The translations under genes and the position numbers were made by a program. The notes beneath the pieces are model-generated. The model had not been told where the DNA came from. It did no database searches and saw nothing but the letters and a program-made list of their open reading frames with translations. A stretch of DNA of 64,000 nucleotides from Intoshia linei (Eukaryota; Orthonectida; Rhopaluridae), in assembly GCA_001642005.1 (NCBI GenBank), contig LWCA01000015.1, positions 23,165 through 87,164 of the forward strand, in the 5' to 3' direction. This document shows, piece by piece, positions 13,301 to 24,867 of the stretch. Numbering within the stretch: the stretch's first letter is position 1; each line of letters starts with the position of its first letter.

Positions 13301-15904
13301 TTTTTATTATTCACACGTAATATTCAAAAATTATTGAATCGTAATTTAATTATTAATTACAATTTAATATTTGATTTTTAAAATTAGATAAAAAACAAAA
13401 TTACTATTTTTTGCGACAATTTGCATTTTTTGTACCTTTTCTTCATTAAGCTAAAAAATGTACATTGAAAATGAATCAATCAAACCTCATTATTTGATTT
13501 AATTCTTTTTATAAGATGTGAAAGAGATTTTAATAAATTTTCATAGTCTTCCTTAAATTTACAATTTTCTGACATGTGAGCATTACATTTATTTTCTAAA
13601 GATTCAATAAGGTTCAGATAGAAAATGTTTTCATTGTCAGCAATAGAACTAAAAAGATGTAATTAATAAAGTCTCTAATTTATACTAAAATTTGAATAAA
13701 CATAAAATTACCTAATCATTTCATCCTTAGACTTTCCAGTAGTACTCCAACGAGCTCTAGTATGGTCCCTGTTTCCACCGACAAATGAAGAAATTTGAAT
13801 TATACTTTTAGTGTGTCTTACTATTTACAATATTTATAAATATATGTTAATATTTTAATAAAATAGATATTTAAGCAAAAATATTAAATATTACCACCGT
13901 TCAAATTTTTTACACTTTTTGGGGACATTAAAATCCTGATACGCTCTTTTAAATAATCTACTTCTATTTCATTTTTCTTTTTATCACGTTTGAAAACATT
14001 CTCTTTAAAAAGTATTCGACTTTGTGATGCATTATTCTATAATTTCAATTTTTGTTAAACAATAGAAAATTTATACCGGCCCAATATTATCAATGAGCTG
14101 AATTGCGGTCTCAAGGGACCTGGAAATTTTAAATAGTTTGTACATATGACGTCCATTCTCTAGAGCAATGATTCTCGATTCAAATAGTGTACGAACCCAT
14201 TTCAAAATATATATTTTTTTGGACCCAAAGAAAACATTAAATATATAACATTTATAAAAAAATTAAAGGTTTTTTCTCATAAAATAATTCAGATCTCTTT
14301 TAACTATATCGTGTTTTTCAAAAAAATATTGGAAAGAGGTGATTTTTCCCTTAAGTTAGGTTGGTAAAATTGTATTTTTTATTTTGGGGTTTGGATTAAG
14401 GAGTTATTGCTCATAAGATTTGAAAAATCAATAAAAAAAACAATTTTTCCCTGAGGGTTTTAAATGGTATTTTTTATTAAATTTTATAGTGGCATGATTT
14501 AAATAGTAATAAGCGGTCGCCTAGACCCTAAACTCTAGGGTTTAGGGTAATTCACAACATCTGGCAACTCCGTAATAAATATTCAAAATTTTAAAATGAA
14601 ACAAGTTGATAAATTTTCTCGTCCCAAAATTATCTTTAAAATCTTTAAAATTTGTATAAATAATCAATATCATTAATTAGCAAAATCTATAATTATGTCG
14701 CTCTAAGATGTATCGCTCAAATGAATGTTAGCCGTACATATTTTTGAATGGAAATACGAGAAATACAGTATCAAAATAAATTACTTCGTCTTTCACTTTT
14801 TTTATTTTTGAAAGTATATTTTTATTTTTTAATATTAATTGTCTATTAGTTTCTTCCAGTAAATGGTATTTTTTATCTAAGGTTTCAAAGTTGGATTTTA
14901 ATCGGTTTTGGTTGGCGATTGCATTGGTTCTATCACTCTGAATTCTTGATATTCTAAAAATTAAAATTTAATTTAATGAAATTAATAACATTGTAATGTT
15001 AATTAAGAGATTTGACAGATTAGTTGCTGTCAGTCTGTAAAATATAGATTTTAAACGGATATCAGTAATTTTTACAGTATTTAGAGCAATCAAAGTTTGA
15101 ATTTAGAATTTAACGGTAAACCTTTCATTCAAAATTAAAATAAAGTTTATGAAATTCCCAAAAGTTAACCCAACCAAAGATATTCTATTGTTTGGTTAAA
15201 AATAATCCATAAGCTCCTCGAGATTTAGTTAAACCCAAAATATAATTAAAAAAATAACTAAACTAGAAATTCAAGGTGGATGAGAACCGAGAAATGTCGA
15301 GTGGCATAGGGTTGCAAAATGTTTTCGTCGTACAGCTCGCAAAACAAATTTGTAAATACATTTTATTTATATAAATATAACTAAACATTACACTCCAAAA
15401 TATAGAAATAAAATTTTAAGTGGTTCGAATATCCCTCAATAATGTCAAAAATATTATGGAGCCAGGAGTCCATACGGGTTCCATCAAATTGGTGACTCCT
15501 GATCAAGAAAAAGTTAATATGTTGATCTTTTTATTGCCCTTGGTTTATAAATTACTTATTCAATTGTTCATCGTAAATTTTGTTATTGTTCATAAACATT
15601 TGCAACACTTTATCGAGAACATTTAGCAAACTTTTCAGCTTTATAACTAATTCATCTTTCTCTTCTTCGATAATTGAAGTAAACCCATATGATATGAGAT
15701 TCTAAATTTTAATTGTAACAAAAATTTGAATGAATTTAAATGAAATGAAAACTAATAAATATTATCAAAATCAAAATTAAATTAAATCACAAAACAAATG
15801 AATACATAAATATTTAAAAATGAACTTACACTATTAATGTTCCCAATAAAAGCTTTTATACTAAACTCGTCAGAATCTTGGATAGATTTGAGAAAAAAAG
15901 TCAT
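10306..15904 (-). CDS. SSX2IP: SSX2IP/ADIP-family centrosome and junction coiled-coil protein
   Basis: In other animals this protein acts at centrosomes, ciliary satellites and cell junctions. At least ten exons read in order. 15904-15834 is MTFFLKSIQDSDEFSIKAF. 15697-about 15555 has LISYGFTSIIEEEKDELVIK, matching TTFGFPSLYEESKGKETKRE of the human protein. About 14955-14790 is coiled coil with KYHLLEETNRQLILKNKN. About 14125-13880 has SLETAIQLIDNIG and DYLKERIRILM. About 13800-13713 has GGNRDHTRARWSTTGKSKDE (human RGSWRTGKTEARNEDE). About 13655-13485 and 11046-10910 follow, the latter with LCETTEEMAVSGENEKQWRF. About 10680-10553 has FKEQYEEFLQDRNLLNKEK. The final exon ends at 10306. One splice junction (near 14790/14130) could not be fitted in phase. 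Introns hold transposons. Confidence 0.85.
12025..12241 (-). pseudogene. piggyBac transposase C-terminal zinc-ribbon fragment
   Basis: Reads on the minus strand as an acidic stretch, then RGRCRKCVSNGIKHHLTA and IKCDIFLCMDCFKIYHL, then a stop. The pattern CxxC ... C ... CxxCF.xYH is the C-terminal Cys-rich domain of piggyBac (PGBD) transposases. The catalytic DDD domain is not present nearby, so this is a broken copy lodged in an SSX2IP intron. Confidence 0.75.
14150..14760. mobile_element. TIR element with a nested hAT-like repeat in an SSX2IP intron
   Basis: The outer ends resemble the 17162-17530 element: left ACGTCCATTCTCTAGAG, right GTCGCTCTAAGATGTATCGC followed by TCAAATGAATGT. Directly after the left end sits a second sequence, CAATGATTCTCGATTCAAAT, which matches the modular hAT-like repeat at about 9330. 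The two repeats are therefore nested. Limits are approximate. Confidence 0.55.
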
Positions 15905-16074
15905 ACAAAATACAAAATTTCAAAAAATATGACACAATAGCGAAATTTTTAAGTTTATTTAAAATGAAAGGCCATTATCATTATCTATGGATAACAAAAT
16001 TAAAAATTATAAAAAGTTGAAATTCAAAAATTTATAAAATTTGTTGAATTGCGTTAAATTTAAATTTGAATTTT
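15905..16074. promoter_or_regulatory. 170-base divergent gap between SSX2IP and GINS1
   Basis: Divergent start codons at 15904 (-) and 16075 (+) leave 170 bases for both 5' regions. The sequence is AT-rich; no specific motif can be named. A bidirectional promoter is inferred from spacing. Confidence 0.45.
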
Positions 16075-17631
16075 ATGTATTGTGAAAAATCATTTACTCT
16101 TTCAAAAGAATTAAAAAATCAGCACTACCTAGAAAAACACAAAATTTATAATTATAATGTATTATTTTTTTTATAAAATATAGTAAAATTTCATTTATAG
16201 GCAAAACTTGTTAAGGAAATTTTACAGGAAATGCACCAATTATTTTCCGACAATCAAAAGGATGTGTAATTTTTTTATTTTGACCAAATTATCTTTTTAG
16301 AAATATTAGCCAAACTAGTCAAGATGTTTCTGTATTTTCTGCAGTTTCTTTGAGGTTTTTTTTTGTAATTTAACGATTTATTTTTTTAGACATTCCGCTT
16401 TGGATCATAATCGGAGGACGTTGATTATTTATGTGTATATTGATTTTTAAGTTTAGTTTTTTAGATTAAATATATTTTTAGTTTGGAAAGATTAAAACGT
16501 ATTAAACATGTACGGTGGAAATATGGTTCTTTGTTACCTTCAAAATATAAATCTATTTTAACAGAAAAAGAGGTATTATAATTTATAATACATATTTTTA
16601 TTTTATATACGTATAGTATACTCGTATTGGTGTTGATTTATAAACCAATTTAAATTTTGAATATCATTTCACATCATGTTCAAAAGTTTTTCCACCATTT
16701 ACGAACCAACAAATTGAATAAATTGACATGTGAATAAAATTTTTTTCCGAGTTGGAGAATATATAATCTTTAAAATAATTTATTATTAGCTGAAATTTCA
16801 CAAAGATTATAATTTGGCTTTATCTGAATGTATGGAATCTTTTGGCAGTGGCGGAATTGATTTAAACCAAGACATGCAAGCTCCATCAAGCCTATTTGTC
16901 GAGGTTAGTCATTGCATGTATATAGTTTTTCCTAATGACCATTGAAGGTTTTTGTTTTAATTGATATGTCGGTTAGTGTGCCAGATAAATGACTCATAAA
17001 ATTTTAATGAAAACCATTGATTCATTTTCAATCGACGCCCTCGATGATTTGATTGTATTTCAACATTTTAGGTTGTATGTTTAAAAAACTACGGAACCTT
17101 TCAATCTAGTTTTGGTGAAGTAAATTTAACTGAAAATAGCAAGGTAAATGCAAACATTCATTTGAGCGACATACGTTTAAGCAATACATCTTAGAGGGAC
17201 ATAATCATCGATTTTATTAATTAATCATATTTTTTGTTGTTTGTATTTTAAAATTTTATGGCATCTTCAAAATATTTAAAAATTGGGTAAAAAAAACTTC
17301 TTTTAAAAACCTTACAAAACTTTGGTCCCAAAATTATCTTCAAAATTTTTAAAAATAATAGAAAAAAATATTTCCTTTAAAAACCCTTAAAATTATGAAT
17401 ATAAGAATAGAAATAAAGAAACACTAAAATTTCGTATAAAAATCAATATGATAAATTAGTAAAATCGATGATTATATTGTTCAACAATACATCGCTTAAA
17501 CGAATGTCACTCCAGAGAATGGACGTCAGGTAAATAAATATAAATGTGCTCATTTTAAAATATAGCACTACCTGTTACTCTCCGATGTGGAACCCTTGAT
17601 ACACAAAGGAATATTGAAACATATAATATAA
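16075..17631 (+). CDS. GINS1: GINS complex subunit 1 (PSF1)
   Basis: Subunit of the CMG replicative helicase (Cdc45-MCM-GINS). The start MYCEKSFTLSKELKN matches human MFCEKAMELIRELHR. In-phase exons follow: AKLVKEILQEMHQLFSDNQK; NISQTSQDVSVFSAVSLR; HSALDHNRRTLIIY; LERLKRIKHVRWKYGSLLP (human LLRIRALRWEYGSVLP); FHKDYNLALSECMESFGSGG; LNQDMQAPSSLFVEV; and CLKNYGTFQSSFGEVNL. The last exon (about 17563-17631) reads HYLLLSDVEPLIHKGILKHI, matching the human C terminus [20 protein letters not shown]. The last intron contains a MITE. About 190 residues, as expected. Its stop codon is 3 bases from that of NIM1K on the other strand. Confidence 0.93.
17162..17530. mobile_element. MITE with ~60-base inverted ends in the last GINS1 intron
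   Basis: The left end has GAGCGACATACGTTTAAGC, AATACATCTTAGAGGGACAT and AATCATCGATTTTATTAAT. The right end is its reverse complement with few changes (ATCGATGATTATATTG ... CTTAAACGAATGTCACTC). The same termini recur at 14150/14750, at about 34235-34270 and at 47940-47975. It is non-coding and the superfamily was not determined. Confidence 0.75.
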
Positions 17632-17634
17632 AAT

Positions 17635-19229
17635 TTACAATATGGTACAAACTTTTGATTTTACAATTTTGGGAGTGGTTTTTAAATTGTTTTTGTATTC
17701 GTTATGTTTGATATTAAATTTACGCTCTATAGAAGAATTTTTTAGTTTGGTATTAAATTGTAAATGGTGAATATATTGATTGAAAACACTTCTGTATATT
17801 CCGCAATATTTATTTTCCAATTCATCTGGTGAAGTTTTCATCAAGGTATAACTTATTCCGTATTTTGTGTTCATCTAATATTATTGACATTATCGAATAT
17901 AATGTATTAAATTTTACCATTTCCTTAGTGTGTTTATCCAACCGTTCATTAACTATATCTGGTATAATTCTTACTCCAATGTCAGTAAATTCAAATTTTA
18001 CATTTTTTACTAGAAAGGATGTTGAATTTGGCGGATTGAACTTTTTTCCAGTATAAAATTTGAATGATTTTAGCCAATCAGATTTCAAAAGTTCATTTGC
18101 TGGCAAACGTTCTTGTGTATCTTTGTTTAGCATGGAGAATAGTAAAATTTTAGCGTTAATGGACATTTTATGCATTTGTGGCATTTCATTTATTATTTTG
18201 TGTCTTATATTGGGAACAGTTTTAGCAACGAATCTATGTATAATATACATTGTAAAATATAATATTAATAATAATTTTAATCTAAAAATACGGAAAGTTT
18301 CCAGAAATCATGTAATACAATAGAACGCCACAAGCCCATATGTCGACTTTTTCTGGGTAATAGCCTTTACTGGCAAAAAGCTCGGGTGCCGCGTATAATG
18401 GTGAACCGCAATACGTTTTTACTTTTTCATTGTCGCTGGAAATGCGAGAAAATCCAAAATCACAAAGTTTAATGTGGTTGTGGTGAGATACAAATAGGAT
18501 ATTTTCCGCTTTAATATCTCGGTGGTATATGTTATTAGCATGCTATTTAATATATTATATTATAGTTAAATTTAATAATTTGTAAAATAAATTACCAGGT
18601 ATTTTACAGCACATAAAAGTTGGTAAAAAATATAACTTGATACGCATTCATCCAATTTTTTATTGCATTTTATTTTTTTTGACAGAGAACCGTAATGCAT
18701 GTATTCCATAATCATGTATATTTTATATTTGGTTTTAATGACTTGAAAAAGTGATATGATATGTACGTGTTTAACTATGCTTAATATTTTAATTTCTCGG
18801 TCTATAAATTTTTTTGTTTTGTTTGAGATATCTACAGTATTGATATTTTTTATGGCTACGTAATCTAAAATTTTGATAAATTAAATAGTTCTCGATAAAC
18901 TTTAAGCACTACTCTGAGGATTAAAAAAATTTAAACTATCTGGTGGCGCCACACCCACTTTGGCGAATAAATTTTAATAAATTAATTAATTAATTTGACA
19001 ATAATAAACCTTTTGTGACTAAATGTCTAGCTAAATAAACTGTGGCAAAATTTCCTGCATCCAGTACATTCAATATTTGATATAAACCAATATAATTTCC
19101 TTGTTTGTAATCAACGTCTCGACTTAATTCATTCATTATTTTTTCTACAACATTTGCTTTTGTTTTATCACTCTGGTCGTGCGTCACTGGTATTATTTTT
19201 TTTGATTTCATTAAACGTTTTATATACAT
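17635..19229 (-). CDS. NIM1K: NIM1 serine/threonine kinase (AMPK-related)
   Basis: Five exons join in phase. The first (19229-about 19013) carries GLYQILNVLDAGNFATVYLA, the ATP loop, with the first loop Gly replaced by Asp (human EIGSGNF). The second has YVAIKNI with the catalytic Lys, then KFIDREIKILSIVKHVHIIS and YKIYMIMEYMHYGSL. The third has HRDIKAENILF, LCDFGFSRI, TYCGSPLYAAPELF (the LKB1-type T-loop Thr kept) and VDIWACGVLLYYMISGNFPF. The fourth has LNKDTQERLPANELLKSDWL. A 43-base intron then leads to KYGISYTLMKTSPDELE and YCGIYRSVFNQ, matching the NIM1-specific tail LGITEEHI ... ITGVYRIILHR. The end is KVCTIL (human KFCSIL). The tail match separates it from MARK and TSSK kinases. Confidence 0.9.
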
Positions 19230-20150
19230 GTAATATGTACAATATTTTCAATTGACTCCATTTTAATTTTCATTGTTTGCATGCATTTTTATATTTAGTG
19301 ACCAACATGTTGTTTTATTTATAAACTCAAATAATCACTACAACACTATGCTAAATCCACCTTGCAATTTAAGTATACACGTTTCATTATGTTACCATTT
19401 TATAATTAATAATGTAGTATTATTTTTCAATAAAAAAATTTAATTAGACCGTTCCTTCAGTTGCATTATTTATGTATTTATTATACTTCATATAGTTTTA
19501 TATTCGATTCACTATTAATTTTATCGTGTTTATTTAATTGTGTGTAGAGTATTTTTCCTACATTTAATTTAATTAAATTTAAATCGATTCAATTTTTTTA
19601 TATTTAAGTTTATTAGTCATTCACATAAGATTCATTGATTTTTATCATTCAATGTTTTTACTTTATAATCTACTATTATGAGCGCAAGCCTACGAGAGCG
19701 ACGAAAAGCATTCACGGTTTGAATGTATAAAAAATTTGAAACCGTCCGATATACATTCTATACCAAACGATATCTAAAACCTACAAATACCAAACGTCTA
19801 TATTAGAGACATCTTCCTACCCGTCGTGAAAATGTATTGTGTAAATTATTAATTGTTGCAGATTAAAAAATATTTAAAAACTATGTCAGAATTTATTTTT
19901 TTAAAAAAAAAAAGGTGATTCAGGCTTTTAAGCATGAATTTCTCAATTTTTGATATGTGAATTCCAATATCAAAAATGTATGATAATCCTGCCCTAACGA
20001 TTGGTTTGGTTGTAAGTTTTTACATCGCTAGGGTTTGCTAAGCCATTGGAAATATTTGCTTATAATTTAATTTTATATAATTGGATGTTTTCGTTAGATT
20101 TGTTGAAAGTCATTAAAAAAACATTTAAATTTTATTTATAGTATTTCAAT
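19230..20150. other. Gene-free gap between NIM1K and the sugar transporter
   Basis: AT-rich intergenic DNA upstream of NIM1K and downstream of the transporter. I see no exon with recognisable protein similarity and no clear transposon ends. A GC-richer patch at about 19681-19750 (GAGCGCAAGCCTACGAGAGC) was not identified. Confidence 0.4.
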
Positions 20151-22659
20151 TTAATCTTTACTATCATTTTTTTTTTTTATGTCTTCTAGGCAAATATTTT
20201 TAGTTTCGGGTAGTGTAAATACAACAACTGATAATATTATGCTACATAACACAGCAAAAATGTATAGGATATTGTATTTGGATGTAATTTGGGTTAAATA
20301 AGGATATGAAAGAACAACAAATAAGCTTATCAACCGGTTGATCAATGTAACAATCGAACATAATTCGTCTTGAATATTTGAAATTAATAATTCTGATAGC
20401 ATAATCTAAATTTGAAATGAGATTAAATGAATAATATATAATATATCAACTATGTCAATATCAATAGAGTTTTTGCAATATTTTACAATTTTTGAAGCCA
20501 TCTCCCTTAAGACTTCAAATTTAAATAATTAAACATTCTATAAATTTGTACATTAAAGTATTCCATTTTTAATCTATATCACATTTTAAATTATAGAGTA
20601 GTGGTATCCAAACCGTGCACCGTAACGCTCTAGTGTGTCGAACCGATCCGGCTCGAGGCCACCGAAAAAGAAAAATAGATTTCAAAAAAATTTAAATTCA
20701 ACACACAAAATATATTTAAGAATGCAAATTTTATAATGTTCAAATTGGAAATTTTGTTAGGTCCGGTAGGTAGAGAGGTCTCAGAAATTTTGTAAAATTG
20801 TATTTTTTAAAAAAATATTCGAAAAAAGGAATTTTATCCCTTACAGGTTGGTAAAATTGCATTAAGTATTTTCACGTAAGGTTTGATAAAATCGCAATTT
20901 TAAAAAAAATTGGAAAAAGTGTATTTCTCCCTTAAGGGACGGTAAACTTGGATTTTTTCTATGTTGGGTTGGATTAAGTGGTTTTTTCCTTAAATTTATA
21001 AAAAAATATTTAATAAAATAATAATAATATTATTAAAAAAATATTCGAAAAAAGCATTTTTACATTAAGGGTTGGTTTAATTAGATTTTTTTTTTATGGT
21101 TGGATTAAGAGATTTATTCTAGCCAGTTTAGTAAAAACGGATTTTTTAAAAAAATATGCAGTGGATTTCTCCCTTAACCTTTTCACTGTCTTTGTATTCT
21201 ATATTATACACAGCATAATTTTGAAAAGCTTTATTTTTTTATTTTCATACATTTTCTTAGGTAATTTAAAAATTTTACAAGTTTAAATTAAAACATAAAT
21301 TCTAGACAATGAAAGGGTTAAGGGTTGGTAAATTAGGATTATATCTTTTGGAGTTGGATTTAGTGGTGTTTTCTCCTAAATATTATTAAAGTAATTCCTG
21401 AAATAATACATTACTTTAGCCGTGAACCCCTTTGAGAATCACTGCTCTAATGTACACTACAAAGAGTAGTATAATTTATACAAATTTAAAATTAGTTGAA
21501 TTACCCATGGTATTTGATTAATTCCCATGCAAAAGCTAATTATATAAAAGGATACAAATAGTACTATAATCCATGTATGGCTGTCATTAAGTATGGAAAA
21601 AGATTTGAGATGAAAATAAAATCCCATAGACATTAGAGATAATATTACTAATACAGAACTGATCAAAATGAGAGGTCTTCTACCAAATCGGTCTATAAAA
21701 AAGGCACTGAATATGCTAGACAACATTTGAACGAATCCAATAAAAATGAGAGGAAATTGAGTGTTGGTATACCCAGCCGTAATGAATATTTCTGATGAAT
21801 AACTGATAAAAACGTTGATTAGAGAAAATTGCTGTATGGCATGAATACATAAACACGCCATTATATTTTTTAATAAATATGGATTTTTAATGGTACGAAA
21901 TTTTGACCAAAAGCCATCCGTCTTGTTTTGTACGGCTAAGGAATGTAGTATTTTATTTTGTTCTTCTATTGCAGTTTGTTTTGAATTCCTGAGCCACATG
22001 AGTACCTCCATTGATTTATCCACTTCATTGTGTCGAATTAACCACCTTGGACTCTCCGGGATGTATAGAGTAAAAAGTATTGCAGGTACAAGCATTAATA
22101 TCGCCAACATAGAAGTGTATTGCCAAGATATAAAGCTTCCAACCAAGTAAGTAGTAAGAATTCCGAAACTTATCCCCAATCCAATGCTATATCCAAAAGT
22201 TCCTCTAATTCTCTCATGAATACATTCGTTCATATACACTGGTAAAATTAATAGAATCATAGATAAGGCACAACCAATCAAGAATCGAGATAAATACAGT
22301 ACAATGTACGCCCATCTAATTGGAAAATATTCAGATATTATTGTCAAAAACCAACAATAAGTCATAAGCAATATTATTAATATTATAGTTGGTTTTCGTC
22401 CGTATTTGTTTGAAAATTTTCCTGCCAATGGACCCCCAAAAATACAACCAATAGTCAAAAATGACGTATACATTGGACTAGTTTTGTTATTTAACAGATC
22501 CATTTTGATCAAATTATTAAGAAAAGGAGACGTAAATGCCACTCCAATGCCAACCACAACACTACAAATAAATGATGTCAACATTAAAATTAATTGAGAT
22601 TTTATTTTTCCCTTGTCTGCTGATTCACTCTCTGTTGTAGTAGTTAGGGTATTGTTCAT
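20151..22659 (-). CDS. SLC2/trehalose-transporter-like MFS sugar transporter
   Basis: Twelve-helix facilitated sugar transporter. Exon 1 (22659-21505) has GKFSNKYGRKPTIILII (first loop RXGRR/K-type signature), LYLSRFLIGCALSM, NECIHERIRGTFGY, YIPESPRWLIRHN after helix 6, IDRFGRRPLILI in the second half, and MGINQIPW at helix 10. A 1.1-kb intron (20406-21504) follows. Exon 2 (20405-20151) continues IMLSELLISNIQDE and LCSIVTLINRLISLFV and ends with VVVFTLPETKNICLEDI, the family PETK signature. The splice joins PW to IML in phase. The frame is open upstream of the ATG at 22659 to about 22740 (YGVDNNTFYSLDEERGGG) with a possible acceptor, so an extra 5' exon is possible. The sugar substrate cannot be told. 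Confidence 0.88.
20594..21450. mobile_element. hAT-like modular repeat in the transporter intron
   Basis: Left end AGTAGTGGTATCCAAACCG; right end CCCCTTTGAGAATCACTGC, whose reverse complement resembles the left end. Inside are four or so decayed modules of the type ATTTTTTAAAAAAATATT, GGAAAAAG, TCTCCCTTAAGGG, GGTTGGATTAAG. It fills most of the 20406-21504 intron. Confidence 0.6.
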
Positions 22660-23959
22660 AATATCTTCGAATATAATAGACCCACCACCTCTTTCTTCGT
22701 CGAGACTATAAAAAGTATTATTATCAACTCCATATGTGTCTAAATTCGAATCAAATCAATTTATAATGTTTCTAAAGAAAACCAAATAATGCACGCTTTT
22801 ATGATTAAAAATGCAATTTCGCACTGTTAAAATTGAAAACGGTCATTATTTATATATACCTACACTCTCATATTTCTTTCTGTGCATTATATTTTATAAA
22901 ATATAGAATGAGAATCAATATTTGCATTCACAATAAAGTAACGAAGTACAATTCAATTCTGAGCCTTGCCGAGTAAAACAAGCAGTGACGGATCTAGGAT
23001 TTTCAACTAGGGAAATAATTATTAGGGGATAAATGCATATAATGTATTATATTTATTAAATATTATATCTATAATATCTATTTCTATTTTTTTCTAGTTT
23101 ACATTCTACTAAATTGTTAAATGTTGAACATTCTACTTGTTGAGTTGTTCAACTGCATCAAAATCGACATTTTCGGCAAGTTTTCTATCGATTATGAACA
23201 ACGTTAATCTTAACAACACCCACGCATTAAATTTTATATAAACAAATCATATAATGCAGTGATTCTCAACGTGGTCCATGTGGACCACTATATATATGAG
23301 ACTATAATTATAGTGATATACTTTATAAGGATAAATTTACTTGTAAAAAATTTTTCTATTTTATAGTGATATAAGTTGAAGTTTCAAGAGTAATTTTCGG
23401 AGAAAAGATAATTTTATGGAAAGCTGTGATGGCGTTTTTAAAGTATAAATATCATTTAAAAAAAAAATCCTTGAACCATAATTATTTTACAAAATTTAAA
23501 AAATATAGACGTAAAGACAAAAATTTCTATCTTAGAGATAATTTTAGCGTAATTAAATCAACTGAGTAAAAATTTGGAAGGAAAAAATGTGACAGAATTA
23601 TCCAAAATTAAAAGCTTTTCAGGATAAATTAGTGTTTTAAACTTTTTCTCTCATGTCTTTAAAAATTCCATAAAAATGGTTGTAACAAACTTACCAGGTT
23701 GTATATCCTTACTTATATAACACTGCCCACCACCAAAAACATCCAAGGATGTTGAATACATCATCTTTTTTGTCTTAATGAACCGGTCAACGCTATAATA
23801 ATATTATTTTTTAATCACGTCCAGATTTTTTTTTTAATTGACGGTAAAGTCAAAAATAGGGGGTTTTCAAAACCATCTTAAACACAATTAGAAACGCCAA
23901 GTATGTATTTTATATAGCATCATACATATATAATGTATTAATTAATGTTATAATATATT
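22660..23959. other. Gene-free region with repeat fragments
   Basis: Holds a CAGTGACGGATCTAGGATTT fragment at about 22983, typical of hAT element ends. A second hAT-like end lies at 23256 (CAGTGATTCTCAACGTGG). At about 23706 there is TCCTTACTTATATAACACTG, the Helitron 5' sequence running into the CACTGCCC repeat described next. No exon recognised. Confidence 0.4.
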
Positions 23960-24549
23960 TTTTTCATATATTCCGCTACATTTTGTTCAATAGTATTCAA
24001 TTCTGTTAATAATTTCGTAAGTTGTAACGCAAAGATTTCTTCTTTCTAATCATATATAATAATCCATGTATGTACTTTATTTAACATTTCTATTGATTTT
24101 CAAATATGCCCATTTTAGGCACCTTTTCGAACTTTGGGCGTATTTTAAAAAAAATCTGGACGTGATGCAGAAACACTGATTATACCATCTTGTTCAGAAT
24201 ACAAATCTCTTTCAGGTGCACTAAATTTTATTCTTGCACCTCAAAAAAGTTGTTATTTTGTTGGGCAGTGTAATCTTTGACATTTAAACTTTGGTCGGTA
24301 TTTATTACACATTATACGTTTTTATCAATAAATTATATTTTTATATGCTTCCAATGTTAGCATTTTAAAATTGAAATATTTTGTTTCAGTTTTAAAAATC
24401 AGCATTGTCTCGTAAGTGTTAAAAAGCCTTTATTACGTATTTTGTTGAAATGATATAATTTTGATGATTCCACCCTAAAGTTCGACATTAAATAATTTAA
24501 ATTAAAATTAAATTTTACGTCAAATGATGCTGATTATAATCAATCCGAT
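23960..24549. repeat. 590-base exact duplicate, left copy, ending at N gap
   Basis: Identical base for base, without indels, to 35136-35725 as far as I can read it; the offset is a constant 11176. The copy ends at the base before the N at 24550. The stretch contains a likely transposon end on the minus strand (ATTACACTGCCCAACAAAAT at about 24254-24273). Confidence 0.9.
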
Positions 24550-24550
24550 N
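24550..24550. other. Assembly gap (single N)
   Basis: One N joins two contigs. Sequence on both sides belongs to the same repeat family, so order and distance across the gap are doubtful. Confidence 0.95.
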
Positions 24551-24866
24551 ATGTTATAATATATTTTTTTCATATATTCCGCTACATTTTGTTCAATAGT
24601 ATTCAATTCTGTTAATAATTTCGTAAATTGTAACGCAAAGATTTTCCCTTTGCAATCATATATAATAATCCATATATGTATTTTATTTAACATTTCTATT
24701 GACCTTCAAATATGCCAATTTTAGGCACCTTTTCGAACTTTAGGCGTATTTTAAAAAAAATCTGGACGTGATGCAGAAACACTGATTATACCATCTTGTT
24801 CAGAATAAAAATCTCTTCCAGGTGCACTAAATTTTATTCTTGCACCTCAAAAAAGTTGTTATTTTG
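24551..24866. repeat. Diverged copy of the gap-flanking repeat
   Basis: Matches 23943-24265 with about ten or more substitutions, then changes to different sequence at TTGCAATGTAATACTG. It shows that the repeat family is present in at least three places and is not only an assembly overlap. Confidence 0.8.
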
Positions 24867-24867
24867 T

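Noticed and set aside
18060-18323. Plus-strand open frames at 17829-18056 and 18060-18323
   Set aside because: Antisense shadows of NIM1K exons, which are clearly coding on the minus strand.
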